From: Salvelinus alpinus
Lineage: Eukaryota > Chordata > Actinopteri > Salmoniformes > Salmonidae
Direction: 5' to 3'
NCBI RefSeq assembly: GCF_045679555.1
Contig: NC_092091.1
Span: forward strand, 77,392,902-77,456,901
DNA: 64,000 bases
In this document: positions 38,397 to 50,179 of the stretch, piece by piece
Layout: each line of letters begins with the position of its first letter
Numbering within the stretch: position 1 is the stretch's first letter
The notes under the pieces: generated by a model
What the model saw: only the letters and a program-made list of their open reading frames with translations
What the model was told of the DNA's origin: nothing
The model's database searches: none
Made by a program: the position numbers and the translations under genes

Positions 38397-38566
38397 ATCT
38401 GTTAGTGCTGTCCAACTCCAACATTATTGTCACGCCACATGTCACAAGTGTCTTCCCTGATATTGGAAGCAGAATAACTGTTTTAACCCAATGTTATTAT
38501 CTTTTTACTTGTGTGGAATAACATTACATCACGTCCCATCAAATCATACACAATTAGTCATTTGAG

Positions 38567-38682
38567 ATTTGGACCTCTGATCACCACAACAAATGCAGAC
38601 ATTTTCAAACAGAGAATCAACGCCCTGACAGCATCAGGAGGAAGAGAAAAACCAGAGCTGTGCCTGTCAGGACTACAGGGGG
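38567..38682 (+). CDS. vwa7: vwa7-like gene, exon B
   Basis: Acceptor AG at 38565-38566, exon of 116 nt encoding FGPLITTTNADIFKQRINAL and ending EKPELCLSGLQG, matching the VWA7 segment that runs FGPV..TTT..F...(GGG)DEPEMCLSALQ. The donor GTGTGTG at 38683 is the start of a (GT)n microsatellite. The phase (1 nt carried over) fits exon C. Frame is continuous with exon A as translated. Confidence 0.65.
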
Positions 38683-38712
38683 GTGTGTGTGTGTGTGTGT
38701 GTGTGTGCGTGC
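38683..38712. repeat. (GT)n microsatellite overlapping the exon B donor
   Basis: GT repeats begin directly at the splice donor, so repeat length changes alter the donor context. Confidence 0.85.
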
Positions 38713-39368
38713 GAGGTTGGGCAGCGGGGGTGCACAGGTGTCAGTTACTTTCACAGTGCCACTATGAAGGCTGTATTTGAATGGCTGCATTTGAAATGTG
38801 GTTGCCTGTTTTTGCAACTCAGCCAGAGTTGGTTAGTGTTAGTGAAGAATAACATCAACTTCTAACACAGACCCCAAAGCAAATCGGGGTGAAAATATAT
38901 TTGTTCAATGAGAACAGATCATAGTTGGCATGCTGGAAGGTAGATGGTAGCATCCCTGTCCTCATGGTTTCTCCACTGAACAAAGAGACAGGATGTCATT
39001 TATAGCCTCAAGCCTAGTATGTGGTTGACCAATTAGAATTCCTTGCAATAAAATTGGGCTAATGGTCAAACCCCGATTGTCCTGTTTCAGGCTCAATGTA
39101 TAGACAATTTGGACCAATGACAACTTGCCACGTGTAGCTATGAGTCTTGGACTGAAACCCCTATACAGATTCTAAACAGATGTTAATTTCCTTTGATCTT
39201 TAATTCCCTATTGACCACTATTCCTCTGCGTTGTGTAATTATCTTAAAATATTCTTACATTAATTAACCAGTGGACTGAAAATGTTATTTCCCATGGAGT
39301 TCCAATACTTGATCCCAGTGTGGTCTGATTCTCTGGTGTATGTGTTGTAATTCCCATGGTCCTCACAG

Positions 39369-39426
39369 TGGCACCACCATCCTCTGAGATATTTGTGCTC
39401 ACTGATGCTCCTGCTAAAGACAGAGG
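39369..39426 (+). CDS. vwa7: vwa7-like gene, exon C, truncated
   Basis: Acceptor CTCACAG (39362-39368), then APPSSEIFVLTDAPAKD in the phase set by exon B; VWA7 proteins have SDIFVFTDASPKD here, the central VWA strand. After KD the expected continuation and a donor are absent; the sequence runs into CT-rich repeats and a LINE. The exon end is thus lost or unrecognisable, which argues that this gene copy is broken. Confidence 0.6.
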
Positions 39427-39655
39427 GCTTTCTCTCTTTTCTCTTTCTGTCTCTCTCTCTCTCTTTCGGTCTCTCTCTTTCGGTCTCTGTGTCTCTGTGT
39501 CTCTCTGTCTCTCTCTCGCTTTCTGTCTCTCTCTCGCTTTCTGTCTCTCTCTCGCTTTCTGTCTCTCGCTTTCTGTCTCTCTCTCTCGCTTTCTGTCTCT
39601 CTCGCTCTCTTTCTGTCTCTCTCTTTCTCTTTTTGTCTCTCTCTCTCTGGCACTT
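39427..39655. repeat. CT-rich simple repeat
   Basis: (TCTCTCTG/TCTCTCGCTTTCTG)n over about 230 bp; the open frames on both strands here are low-complexity. Confidence 0.9.
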
Positions 39656-39832
39656 CTCAAATCAATTCAATTTGCTTTATTGGCATGACTTAACAATGTA
39701 CATATTGCCAAAGCTTACTTTTTTCCCAAAATTGTCAATGGGACAACAGTAAAAACAATAACCAAGGGTCAAAATAACCATACATTTAACAATAAGCATA
39801 CAGTAGAGGACATGTGCAGGTTGATTGGTCTG

Positions 39833-42800
39833 TCAGACACTGTCCCTCATCTTATGGCAGGCAGCAATGTAGTGCGCTGCCAACCCACAGCTCTCTGCGT
39901 CCCACCCCAACAGGATGGGTAGCCTATTCTCATCAGAGAGGTCTTTGAAACCTTGAATAAGGGTTTGGAAATTACACTCTCTAATTGTTTTATATTTTTG
40001 ACATTTTGTCAGGAAATGCAGCTCTGTCTCAGGTTCTGCTGTTGTGCAGTGGTTGCACAGCCTTTCCTCTACAGGGAGCCAGGTTTTCCTGTATCTACCC
40101 TTCTCAATAGCAAGGCTGTGCTCACTGAGCCTGTACTTTGTCAAGGTTTTTCTAAGGTTTTGATCTGTAACCATGGTCAAATAGTTAGCCACAGTGTACT
40201 GTCGATTTTAGGGCCAGATAGCACTGCATTTTGCTTTGTGTTTGTGCTTGTGTTTGTGTTTCCCAATAGGTAATGTAGTTTTGTTTTGATTGTGTTGTAA
40301 TTTGTTTTATTCTGATTGATTGGATGTTCTGGTCCTGAGGCTTCAGTGTGTTAGGAGAACTGGTTTGTGAACTCAGCCCCAGGACCAGCTGGATGAGGGG
40401 ACTCTTTTCTTTGCTCAGCTCTTGGCATTGCAGGGCTTGGTAATGATTTGAGCGGGGGTCACTGTATTTGAGATGTTTCCAAAACTTAATTGCTCTTTTT
40501 TGAGTTTTTATTATTAGTGGATATTGGCCTAATTCTGCCATGCATGCATTGTTTGTAGTTTTCCTCTGGACATGTAGGAGAATCTTACAGAACTCTGTAT
40601 GCAGGGTTTTAATGGGGTGTTTGTCCCTTTTGGTGAAATCTTGTGGACCCCACACCTCGCTGGCATAAAGTGCAATTGGTTGACACATTCAATTAGTTTT
40701 AGCCAAATTTTAATAGGAATTAGAATTTGTTTTTTAATGGCGTGGAATGCCCTGCGTGCTCTCAGTTCCTTCACTGCATCATAAAGGTGTCCAGTTGAGC
40801 TTATTTTTAAACCTAAGTAATTGTAGTGTGTGCAGTACTCTATATATGTTGTACCAATTGAGAACTTTGGTGTAATTCCCTGAGATCTGGATCTTCTCTT
40901 AAAAATCTTTATTTTAGAATTGCTGGGGTTTACTGCCAGGGCCCAGGTCTGGCAGTACTGCTCTAGCAGGTCCAGGCTCTGCTGTAGGCCATGTGCTGTA
41001 GCTCATCTGTGAAGAGTAGGCATTTAACCTCTGAATTGTGGAGACTAACACCAGGGGCTGGGGATTTTTCTAGAATAGTGGCCAATTCGTTTATATAAAT
41101 ATTGAAGAGTGCAGGGCTCAGATTGCAACCCTGGCAAAGGCCCCGCCCCTGGTTAAAGATTTCTGTAATTTTTTTGCGAATTCTAATGTGGCACTTATTG
41201 CCAGTATACATTGATTTAATTATCTCATATGTTTTACCCCCTATACCACTTTCAATAACTTTGTAGAACAGTCCAGTATGCCAAATAATTGGAAGTCGAT
41301 AAAGCAAGAGTATGTTTTGGTATTGTTTTTTTATTGATTGTTTATCTATCAGTGTATTTAGGGTGTAAATATGATCAGTCGTGCGATGTTTTGGTATAAA
41401 TCCTATTAGGCTTTTATTCAAGATATTTTGCTTATTAACCTGTCTAGCCCCGGGGTTAGCGGAACCCCACCCCCCACATTCCACTGAAAAGGAAGCGTGC
41501 AAAATTCAAAAAATATTTTTGGGAAATATTTAACTTTCACACATTAACAAGTCCAATACAGCAAATGAAAGATAAACATCTTGTGAATCCAGCCAACATG
41601 TCCGATTTAAAAAAAAAAAAATTTACAGCGAAAACACCACGTATATTTATGTTAGCTCACCACCAAATACAAAAAAGCACAGACATTTCTTTCACAGCAC
41701 AGGTAGCTTGCACAAAACCCCCAAATAGAGATAGAATTAGTCACTAACCAAGAAACAACTTCATCAGATGACAGTCTTATAACATGTTATACAATAAATC
41801 TATGTTTTGTTTGAAAAATGTGCATATTTCAGGTATAAATCATAATTTTACATTGCAGCTACAATCACAAATAGCACAGACGCAGCAAGAATAACTACAG
41901 AGAGCAACGTGAAATACCTAAATACTCATCATAAAACATTTATGAAAAATACATGGTGTACAGCAAATGAAAGATAAACATCTTGTGAATCCAGCCAATA
42001 TTTCAGATTTTTTAAGTGTTTTACAGCGAAATCACAATATAGCATTAAATTAGCGTACCACAATAGCCAACCACACAACCGCATTCATTCACCGCAAAGG
42101 TAGCGATCGCAAAAAAACAGCAAAAGATATAAAATTATTCACTAACCTTGACAAACTTCATCAGATGACAGTCCTATAACATCATGTTACACAATACATA
42201 TGTGTTTTGTTCGAAATGTGCATATTTAGCGGTAAAAATCGTGGTTTTACAATGTGAATACATAGCCAAACTGCACAAAATTATCCGGATATATTTCTGA
42301 CACTCATCTAATCAAAGAACTCATCATAAACTTTACTAAAAAATACATGTTGTACAGCAAATGAAAGATACACTAGTTCTTAATGCAATCGCCGTGTTAG
42401 AATTCTAAAAATAACTTTAGTACGACATACAGCTTACGTTATAGCGAGACAGCGCCTGCAATGAGGGCGGAAAATAGTACTAAACATTTTCCACAGAAAT
42501 ACGAAATAACATCATAAATGGTTCCTACTTTTGCTGAGCTTCCATCAGAATCTTGTACAAGGAGTCCTTTGTCCAGAATAAATCGTTGTTTGGTTTTAGA
42601 ATGTCCTCTTCTCCTGTCGAATTAGCAACCAAAGCTAGCCAAGTGGCGCGAAGTTGTCCATCTTCACCAAACGCAGAGAACGGAAAACGCCAAAACTCCC
42701 GATAAACTTTCAATAATCTGATAAAACTATATTGAAAAAACATACTTTACGATGATATTATCACATGTATCAAATAAAATCAAAGCCGGAGATATTAGCC

Positions 42801-44557
42801 GTCTATACCGAAAGCTTTTCAGAAGGCAATCCAGGGTTCCTTCCAGGGTTCCTTGCTGGACAAAGGAAATTTGGGGTCACGTCATTCCAAGAGCTCTTGT
42901 TCGACCTCAGATCAAGCTAGACACCCCATTCCACCTCCCACTGCCTGTTGACATCTAGTGGAAGGCGTATGAAGTGCATGTATATCCATAGATTTCAAGC
43001 AAATGAATAGGAAGGCCCTGGAACAGAGCCTCGATTTCAGATTTTTCACTTCCTGACAGGAAGTTTGCTGCAAAATGAGTTCTGTTTTACTCACAGATAT
43101 AATTCAAATGGTTTTAGAAACTTGCGAGTGTTTTCAATCCAATAGTAATAATAATATGCATATTGTACGATCTAGAATAGAGTACGAGGCCATTTAAATT
43201 GGGCACGATTTTTTCCCAAAGTGAAAATAGCGCCCCCTACACACTAACAGGTTAAGGAAGTTTAGAACTCTTACATTTATAATACTACAGAAAACCTTCC
43301 CCAGGTTACTGTTCACACAAATGCCTCTGTAATTGTTAGGGTCAAATTTGTCTCCGTTCTTAAAGATTGGGGTCATGAGTCCTTGATTCCAGATGTCAGG
43401 GAAATAACCTACACTCAGGATCAAATTAAACAGTTTTAATATAGCCAATTGACATTTTGCACTAGTGAGTTTGAGAATCTCATTTAGGATGCCATCAAGA
43501 CAGAATGCTTTTTAAAATTTGAGGGCCTGAAGTTTCTTATATTCTGGATACCACATTCACTCACAGTAAAGAAGGCATCAATCTAGCAGTAACCCTAACC
43601 CAGGCAAATGGCAAAAGAAGCACAACTGAAATTGATAAAAAACAAAACAAAAAAGATCACAGAGTTTGGTTTGATGCAGATTGTAAAATTATAAGGAAAA
43701 AACTTAGAACACTATCCAACCAAAAGCACAGAGACCCAAATAATGATGAATTACACCTTCATTACTGTGAGACTTTAAAACTCTATAAACATACACTCAG
43801 AACCAAAAAAGCACAGTACAACAGCAAGCAGCTGACGTTAATTGAGGAGTCCATAAACACAAACAACTTCTGGCAAAATTGGGGGGAAAAATTAATAATT
43901 GAAACAAGAGGAATTAGAGATACAAAATGGTGACATATGGACAACCCATTTTAAAACACTCTACAACACCGTTCAAATTGACACAAACGCAGAGCAATGC
44001 CAAATTCATTCATGAGAAGTTGAATGGATTAGAAAAAGCTATAAAGGACAATCAAAATCCATTGGACACCCCAATTATTGACCAGGAGCTCTACTAAAAG
44101 AGTGTTTGGATATTTTGGTTACAGGTTGCTTTCTGGTATTCTAAGGGTTGAAGATCTCCTCTGAGTAATATGGGGATTCTGAGGGGGGGATATAAATTGC
44201 ACAAAGGAACACATCTTTTTCTGTCAGTACAAGTTATTTTTTCAGTTTTAACCAAATGTGATATTTACCAATTTTGAGAGGATCAATTAGATTTTGTAGT
44301 TCGGATTTGTACCAAATGATCAGTCCTTCAGAGTCTCTGCCTCTATTGACAGAGCAGTGTTTTTGTGACGGCACAATTACCTCTCTGTAGCCTGTGGGAC
44401 AGTGAGTGACAATGTCAGCCTTACACCATGTCTCCTGCAGAATGATGACGTCAACATCTTTAAGATTTTTGTTGAACTCCAGTGCTAAACTCTTCAGTCC
44501 AAAGGTTGATGAGTTTAGGCCCTGAATGTTCCACATGCTAACTGATAGGGATTTCAT
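39833..44557 (-). pseudogene. LINE ORF2 remnant (EN, RT, C-terminal region)
   Basis: EN start: SMWNIQGLNSSTFG, LQETWC, and RGRDSEGLIIWYK (44557-44234). RT first part: FPDIWNQGLMTPIFKNGDKF, NYRGICV (43448-43194). RT second part: FIPKHRTTDHIYTLNTL, GRGLCQGCNLSPALFNIYIN and the active-site box as LLFTDEL instead of LLFADDL (41502-40963). C-terminal: YASEVWGP and ETELHFLTKC (40688-39833), the latter a cysteine motif typical of these LINEs. The changed catalytic box, inversion and insertion show it is dead. Confidence 0.85.
41439..43251. mobile_element. piggyBac-like non-autonomous element with TTAA target duplication
   Basis: 1,813 bp beginning CCTGTCTAGCCCC and ending ACACTAACAGG, flanked by TTAA on both sides (41435-41438, 43252-43255). 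Removing it with one TTAA rejoins the LINE RT frame (NFLN + KQNILNKS). No transposase; the interior holds diverged internal repeats of a block containing 'cagcaaatgaaagataaac' and 'cttcatcagatgacagtc'. Assignment to piggyBac rests on the TTAA target and the CC(T/C) ends. Confidence 0.65.
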
Positions 44558-44654
44558 GTTGCAATGTTATTCTGTCAGCCCCATCTCTGTTGACATCTCC
44601 CTCTCTCTCCATCTCCCCTCCTCTCCTCCTCTGTCCCATAGCCACATCAAGTAG

Positions 44655-44850
44655 TTTGGGTGTGTATAAATACAGCTAAACCTAGGGTATGGCTAAATGG
44701 GATGTGTAGAAATACAGATAAACCTAGGGTATGGCTAAATGGGATGTGTATAAATACAGCTAAACCTAGGGTATGGCTAAATGGGGTGTGTAGAAATACA
44801 GCTAAACCTAGAGTATGGCTAAATGGGGTGTGTAGAAATCCCCCCACCTG
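44655..44850. repeat. 42-bp minisatellite (about 4.5 copies)
   Basis: Units containing 'aaacctagggtatggctaaa' with alternating tgtata/tgtaga variants; period 42, so frames stay open on both strands. Confidence 0.9.
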
Positions 44851-47137
44851 ATAATTTACTGTACTTAAAAACTCTAAAATACTATTTGGAGAACAGCAAA
44901 AACTAACAAAAATAGATAAATCCTACACATGTATTGAAAAATATAAAAATGCTTAGGTCTTCAATTACTTAGGCCTTCAATCGACAAGGACGCATAACAA
45001 CAAACAGACTCAACCAAAGAATGAAGAAAATGATGAAATACAAAAGGAAAATCTACACATTAAAGGAAAAATCCACCCGCAACCACTCATTCTTTTTAAT
45101 TTACTGTGTTAAATAACACTAATGTGTGAGAACATTCATTTTTGTTAACAGATCTTTCCTTTCTGCGTTATAATAAGGTTGGTAGAAATATGGAAAATCG
45201 TTGAGGAAATCTGTTGCAGCTCAAATCGAGAACAAAATCCACAATGCAATGATCTCACCTAAACAAACTGCACTATCAATGTAGGAGTCTCCAATCTCAC
45301 CATGTTCAACCTGCAGATCGATGTGTCTCACAGAGTGGAGTTAAAATCACAACGGCAGATATACTTTTGAGGAGATGGGAAACGTCGACGATGCTACGTC
45401 AGTGGCCCACGCGGTGCATTCTGGGCGGTTCTGGGACAGGGATCGCTCTCCTTCACGGAGTGAATGGGAGTCTACTGGGCGCTAGCTCAAAAACCCAACA
45501 TTAACACGAATTTAGTCAACAAGAAGTACAACATTACTAATCTTTTCCGAGATGTGAGGTAATTAACTTGCTATCTGTAGTATCGTTTAGCTTTGGAATC
45601 GTGGCATTACGTACTTTCGAAGAAAATAGCCACATTTCTCGACATAAAGTACACTGACTATGAGAAGGGATTGCGTGACGATTATCTTAACAACAGCGTG
45701 ACGCAGCATGACAACCTGAACGTGATTGGTCAACAGTCTGCTGGGAAGGGCGTTATACATTGGTCCATTAAATTGGATTCCTATCTCCTTTCTATAATAT
45801 CTCTGGCAAAGGCACCACGCAATGCATCCTGGACTAAAGAGGCCGACAAATAGGAGAAACCTGTTAGACCCTCCGTTAAATTACCAGTTTCTCAAGGCAG
45901 GAACATCACAAAAATATGATCAATGGCTCATTCGAGAGAAGACCTCCCGAGTTATATCGTCCAGTATTGAAATCTGACGTGTATGAATAACGTTTTGGCG
46001 ATCTAAAAGTCATATTCCTATTAACTTCCAGTGTAGTGAGACTTTATCACGGTGCTACGTCATACCGGACATATTTCTGCCTGCTTGAAGGCAAATAACT
46101 CAGATACACATGAAAACATGAAATGACGCAGGGAATCGATAGAACATCACTCAGAAATTAACAAAAACAATACAATATTTAACCTTTACCTTAACCTGCA
46201 CCGCTGATTGGACAGTGCCTCCATACAGGAAGGCAATGCATAGTGGGGCTCCGTGGCCTGTGGTTGAATGAACAACGTTTCTGTCCAGTAGCCAGCTAGA
46301 AATATTCAGTTTGTGGGCAGTTAAACATTTTTTGGGCACAGTTGAGTAGCATAAAATGCTTATATGGAAATAATTACAGTCACGCAGATCTTTAGAAATT
46401 GTAGGATCAATTGTAGAGTGGCCCTCATGAAAAACGTTGTTGACCCCCTGCTATAATGTATATGAAGTCACCCTTGTGGAGCGGTTCGTATTGTGTACTA
46501 TGACAGTGTCATTGTCTCATGTGCTTCACAACAAAATTGTTGCTCTGCATTCAGAGATGTTCCTTATGATGTCTGCACCCAGCTCATTTTGTATTTGCCT
46601 GTCTGCATTATTCACCAGGGAAAGGAAACATTCTGTGAATACTGAAGCATTGCATCAACAAGGTGGCTCTGATAATATTGAAACATTGTATAAATGAACG
46701 AGGTGTCTCGGAGAAACTGAAACATTTAGTATCAACAAGACAACTCTGAGAATATTCATATTGCAACATAGTAGTCAACACGGAGGCAGCAGGGCCAGTT
46801 TGTCTGTCTGATATTATTGTGTTGCCTACGCAGCATCTGGGTGCTCATTATATACTAAAAACAGCCCTACATCCACACTATAGATAAATAACTTAGCAAT
46901 ATTTAATGACGTTATGCAGCAATATTGATCTGTTCATCTTTTAATTCAGGAAGATGGACAAGCAACACTGATGGAGTGAGAGGTGGAAATGCATTATACC
47001 AGAGGTAGGTAGACTACAGGTAGGGATTAGGATGCAGACAGAGGATGATGATGTAGACCTATAGGTAAGAAGTTAATGTTGGGCTCACTACAGAAGGCTA
47101 TATCAAACCTCTGATACAGTACTGGACTACTAGTGGG
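44851..47137. other. no recognised gene; interspersed repeats
   Basis: 44858-45060 is an A-rich fragment that looks like LINE RT C-terminal coding on the plus strand (a FNYLGL block). About 45060-46150 looks like an unclassified interspersed repeat. 46437-46697 is an 86-codon frame without motifs. A possible acceptor (TTTTAATTCAG) lies near 46949, with no recognisable exon after it. Confidence 0.35.
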
Positions 47138-47621
47138 TGTGGCGTACAGCAGGTCAGCCACCAGGGGGAGACTCGTCGAGGCCTGGTGACAGACAGAGTA
47201 TACATCACGAGCCGATGGCTCCATCTGCTGGATGTGCCAGGTCTCGACGGGCTCTCCGGCCAGGACTAATTGTGGCTGACTGGGAGTTGGTGAGTAATCA
47301 GGGGCTGATTGCTCACCAGCTGTGCAAGGCCCATAAAGCTGCCATAAGGGCATCACACAGAGAGAGTGGGGGAGGAAAGGACTCCCGTATAGTTGGGGAC
47401 GGTTGCAGAGGTATGAGGCGGGAGTTCAGTTTTTGTGCTGGACAGGATACAGCAAGACCCAGAGCGTAGAAGACGGTATCCTGGAGAGGGTCTCATGGGG
47501 GAGACCTATCTTTATCTTTTTGATTTATTATTTAAATAAACACCCTTGAAACCGAGCTAATCCTACTCTGTTCGTGTCTGATCTGGGTAAACGTCTTGAC
47601 CAAACCCCCTGGTCTACCACA
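47138..47621 (+). mobile_element. solo LTR (484 bp)
   Basis: Starts TGTGGCGTAC and ends TCTACCACA, giving the inverted TGTGG/CCACA termini typical of LTRs. AATAAA at about 47534 sits in the expected R position. Flanking 5-mers GTGGG and GGGGG are a plausible, slightly mutated target duplication. No internal region in the window. The plus-strand frame 47137-47469 lies inside it and is not a host gene. Confidence 0.65.
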
Positions 47622-47699
47622 GGGGGAAAATGGTTTTCCAAAAAGTTAAAAAATCTAATTACATTCATGTATTTTTCTCGGGGCGCCGCAGCACCCTCA

Positions 47700-48510
47700 T
47701 AACGCCTACTTCCCTCAGCTATGCTCTGTCCCCTCCCCTCCTGTCTCTCTCCTCTGCCCTCCCCACCCCCTACTTCCCTCAGCTATGCTCTGTCCCCTCC
47801 CCTCCTGTCTCTCTCCTCTGCCCTCCCCACCCCCTACTTCCCTCAGCTATGCTCTGTCCCCTCCCCTCCTATCTCTCTCCTCTGCCCTCCCCACCCCCTA
47901 CTCCCCTCAGCTATGCTCTGTCCCCTCCCCTCCTCTCTCTCTCCTCTGCCCTCCCCACCCCCTACTTCCCTCAGCTATGCTCTGTCCCCTCCCCTCCTCT
48001 CTCTCTCCTCTGCCCTCCCCGCCCCTACTCCCCTCAGCTATGCTCTGTCCCCTCCCCTCCTATCTCTCCTCTGCCCTCCCCTCCCCTACTCCCCTCAGCT
48101 ATGCTCTGTCCCCTCCCCTCCTATCTCTCCTCTGCCCTCCCCTCCCCTACTCCCCTCAGCTATGCTCTGTCCCCTCCCCTCCTATCTCTCCTCTGCCCTC
48201 CCCTCCCCTACTCCCCTCAGCTATGCTCTGTCCGCTCCCCTCCTATCTCTCTGCTCTGCCCTCCCCACCCCCTACTTCCCTCAGCTATGCTCTGTCCCCT
48301 CCCCTCCTATCTCTCTGCTCTGCCCTCCCCACCCCCTACTTCCCTCGGCTATGCTCTGTCCCCTCCCCTCCTATCTCTCTCCTCTACCCTCCCCACCCCC
48401 TACTTCCCTCGGCTATGCTCTGTCCCCTCCCCTCCTATCTCTCTCCTCTGCCCTCCCCACCCCCTACTTCCCTCGGCTATGCTCTGTCCCCTCCTTTCCT
48501 ATCTCTCGTT
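47700..48510. repeat. 64-bp C/T-rich minisatellite (about 13 copies)
   Basis: Units contain 'cagctatgctctgtcccctc' then 'cctcctatctctctcctctg'. Some middle units are shortened to 56-60 bp. The three long plus-strand frames here (up to 324 codons, Pro/Ser/Leu-rich) are repeat translations. Confidence 0.95.
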
Positions 48511-48529
48511 CTCTCTCTCTTCCTGCCAT

Positions 48530-48610
48530 GTAGCATCAGGCCTGTTGAGCTTGACTCAGGTCACAGACCTCTGGCATCGACACTCCCCCCTTCTCCTGCT
48601 CTAACATAGG
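48530..48610 (-). repeat. inverted copy of the 51.15-kb / 54.15-kb block
   Basis: Reverse complement of the block 'gttagagcaggagaagggg' ... 'caacaggcctgatgctat' found at 51151-51236 and 54151-54236, with several substitutions. Confidence 0.7.
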
Positions 48611-48941
48611 ACCAATATTAAATAGATACATAAAATATACTCTCATTCATTTACATGGAGTCAGATACAATCAATCATTGACACAGTGAATATACAACAG
48701 TCAGATGCATGACACCATCACAACTTAACTGACATTAGTGCCTGTCCCCAGATGGACAGTTAGGCTACAGTAAAGTACATTTACAGGTGATCACATCATT
48801 GTCCTGCTTTGAGACACATTTTTACTGTCTGCTTCCAGTTGCATGTTATTTTACTAGCCCTGCAAATGGTAATATATCTTACAATATCAAAACATATCTC
48901 AGTAACTGTCACAAGTGTATATCAATATAACAGCCTCCTAC

Positions 48942-48984
48942 CTGTGCTCCACAACAGGATGGTCAGTACCACTGCAGGTATCAT
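48942..48984 (-). CDS. leader (signal peptide) exon, probably Ig-superfamily V-type receptor
   Basis: On the minus strand ATG at 48984 opens 14 codons, MIPAVVLTILLWST, plus one base of a split Gly codon before donor GTAGGAGG. A very short hydrophobic leader ending in phase 1 is the classic L-PART1 structure of Ig/TCR V genes and V-type immune receptors. No V exon is found downstream (leftward): the sequence runs into an array and a solo LTR. So this is a lone leader exon or a gene broken by repeats. The identity is inferred from exon structure only. Confidence 0.45.
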
Positions 48985-49042
48985 ATCTCCCTCTAACTGG
49001 GGCTCCGCTGAGCGAAACAAGTCTACTGTCATGAAGAGAGAA

Positions 49043-49275
49043 CTGAAGAGTGGAAAATACTGCTTGGCTTTATGACTTCTATCTCATTACTTCCTGACTT
49101 CTATGATGACAAACTTTTAAGCAGATAAGATCAGTTAAACCCACCTACCTACAGGAAACACTGACATTAGAAAAACTCCACAGGAAACTGCTGGCAGAGC
49201 AGTAAAGTTTCACATAGCGTCTGCTATACTATCAACTCTAACTTTCTACTGCTTGAGTTCACCTTTTATAAAGGT
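49043..49275. repeat. upstream region of the leader exon, duplication copy 1
   Basis: Shares 'tgacttctatctcattactt', 'aacccacctacctacaggaa' and 'actttctactgcttgagttc' with copies at 50818-51325 and 53861-54324. In this copy it directly adjoins the leader exon on its 5' (right) side, so it would contain the promoter. Confidence 0.85.
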
Positions 49276-49550
49276 GTACTGGACATCTTGAATAGGGTCT
49301 GGATGCCTTATATTGAAAACAGTACAACAAAAGGAGTCTGTATTGAAAAGATACCCACTTCATGTTTTCAATAGCTGCTGGGTTGTTCAGTCCTGCCCTG
49401 GGGGTCTGCTGTCCTGTGGGTTGTCACTCTGGCCTTGACCTAATATACCTGAAACCAATAATGAATGTTTCATAAGACCATAAAGCTGAGTGGGATGTGT
49501 TGGGTTGGGGCTCTGCAGGGCAGTGGACACATAGGGACAGGACAGGGAGA

Positions 49551-50107
49551 CCCAGCTATATTGTGTGGATGTTAAAGAGCTCTACAGTACATTACATTTT
49601 TTACATTTTAGTCATTTAGCAGACGCTCTTATCCAGAGCGACTTACAGTAGAGTGCATACATTTTATTACATTTTTTACATACTGAGACAAGGATATCCC
49701 TACCGGCCAAACCCTCCCTAACCCGGACGACGCTATGCCAGAGCCTGGGCGTGAACCCAGCCCAGCCTGGGCGCGAACCCAGAGACTCTGGTGGCGCAGC
49801 TAGCACTGCGATGCAGTGCCCTAGACCACTGCGCCACCCGGGAGGTCTACTAGATCATATGAGATGAATTATATGGAGGATGTAATGTAGTGTATATTGT
49901 GTGGATGTTAAAGAGCTCTACAGTACTACTAGGTCATATGAGATGAATTATATGGAGGATGTAATGTAGTGTATATTGTGTGGATGTTAAAGAGCTCTAC
50001 AGTACTACTAGGTCATATGAGATGAATTATATGGAGGATGTAATGTAGTGTATATTGTGTGGATGTTAAAGAGCTCTACAGTACTACTAGGTCATATGAG
50101 ATGAATT
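49551..50107. repeat. 79-bp minisatellite, first unit split by a SINE
   Basis: Units of 79 bp with 'gtgtggatgttaaagagctc' and 'catatgagatgaattatatg'. The first unit is interrupted by the SINE at 49591-49847; three further units follow. Confidence 0.9.
49591..49847 (-). mobile_element. tRNA-derived SINE inside a minisatellite unit
   Basis: Minus strand begins CCCGGGTGGCGCAGTGGTCT (A-box region), has the B-box-like GGGTTCGCGCCC (duplicated as a GGGTTCACGCCC variant) and ends with the tail 'gtctgctaaatgactaaaat'. It splits the repeat unit after 'gagctctacagtac'. Confidence 0.8.
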
Positions 50108-50179
50108 GTGCTGTTTCTGTGTGAATGTATGTGTAGGTGTTTCCAATCATTTCTCTTGGGATAAAAACTAAAACAAAAG

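Larger units (their letters stand above)
39656..44560 (-). mobile_element. LINE (Jockey/RTE-like fish family) with internal inversion and nested insertion
   Basis: Reverse strand, 3' end at 39656 ('caattcaatttgctttattg'). C-terminal region 40774-39833, RT 41502-40963 and 43448-43194, EN 44557-44234. The EN-RT linker (about 43560-44100) is in the opposite, plus orientation. RT is split by a 1,813-bp TTAA-flanked element (41439-43251). Confidence 0.85.

Noticed and set aside
47137..47469. 110-codon plus-strand frame as a host gene
   Set aside because: Lies entirely inside a TG...CA-bounded solo LTR.
47630..48609. Three Pro/Ser/Leu-rich frames of 270-324 codons
   Set aside because: Same 64-bp C/T array read in three frames; no conserved domain.
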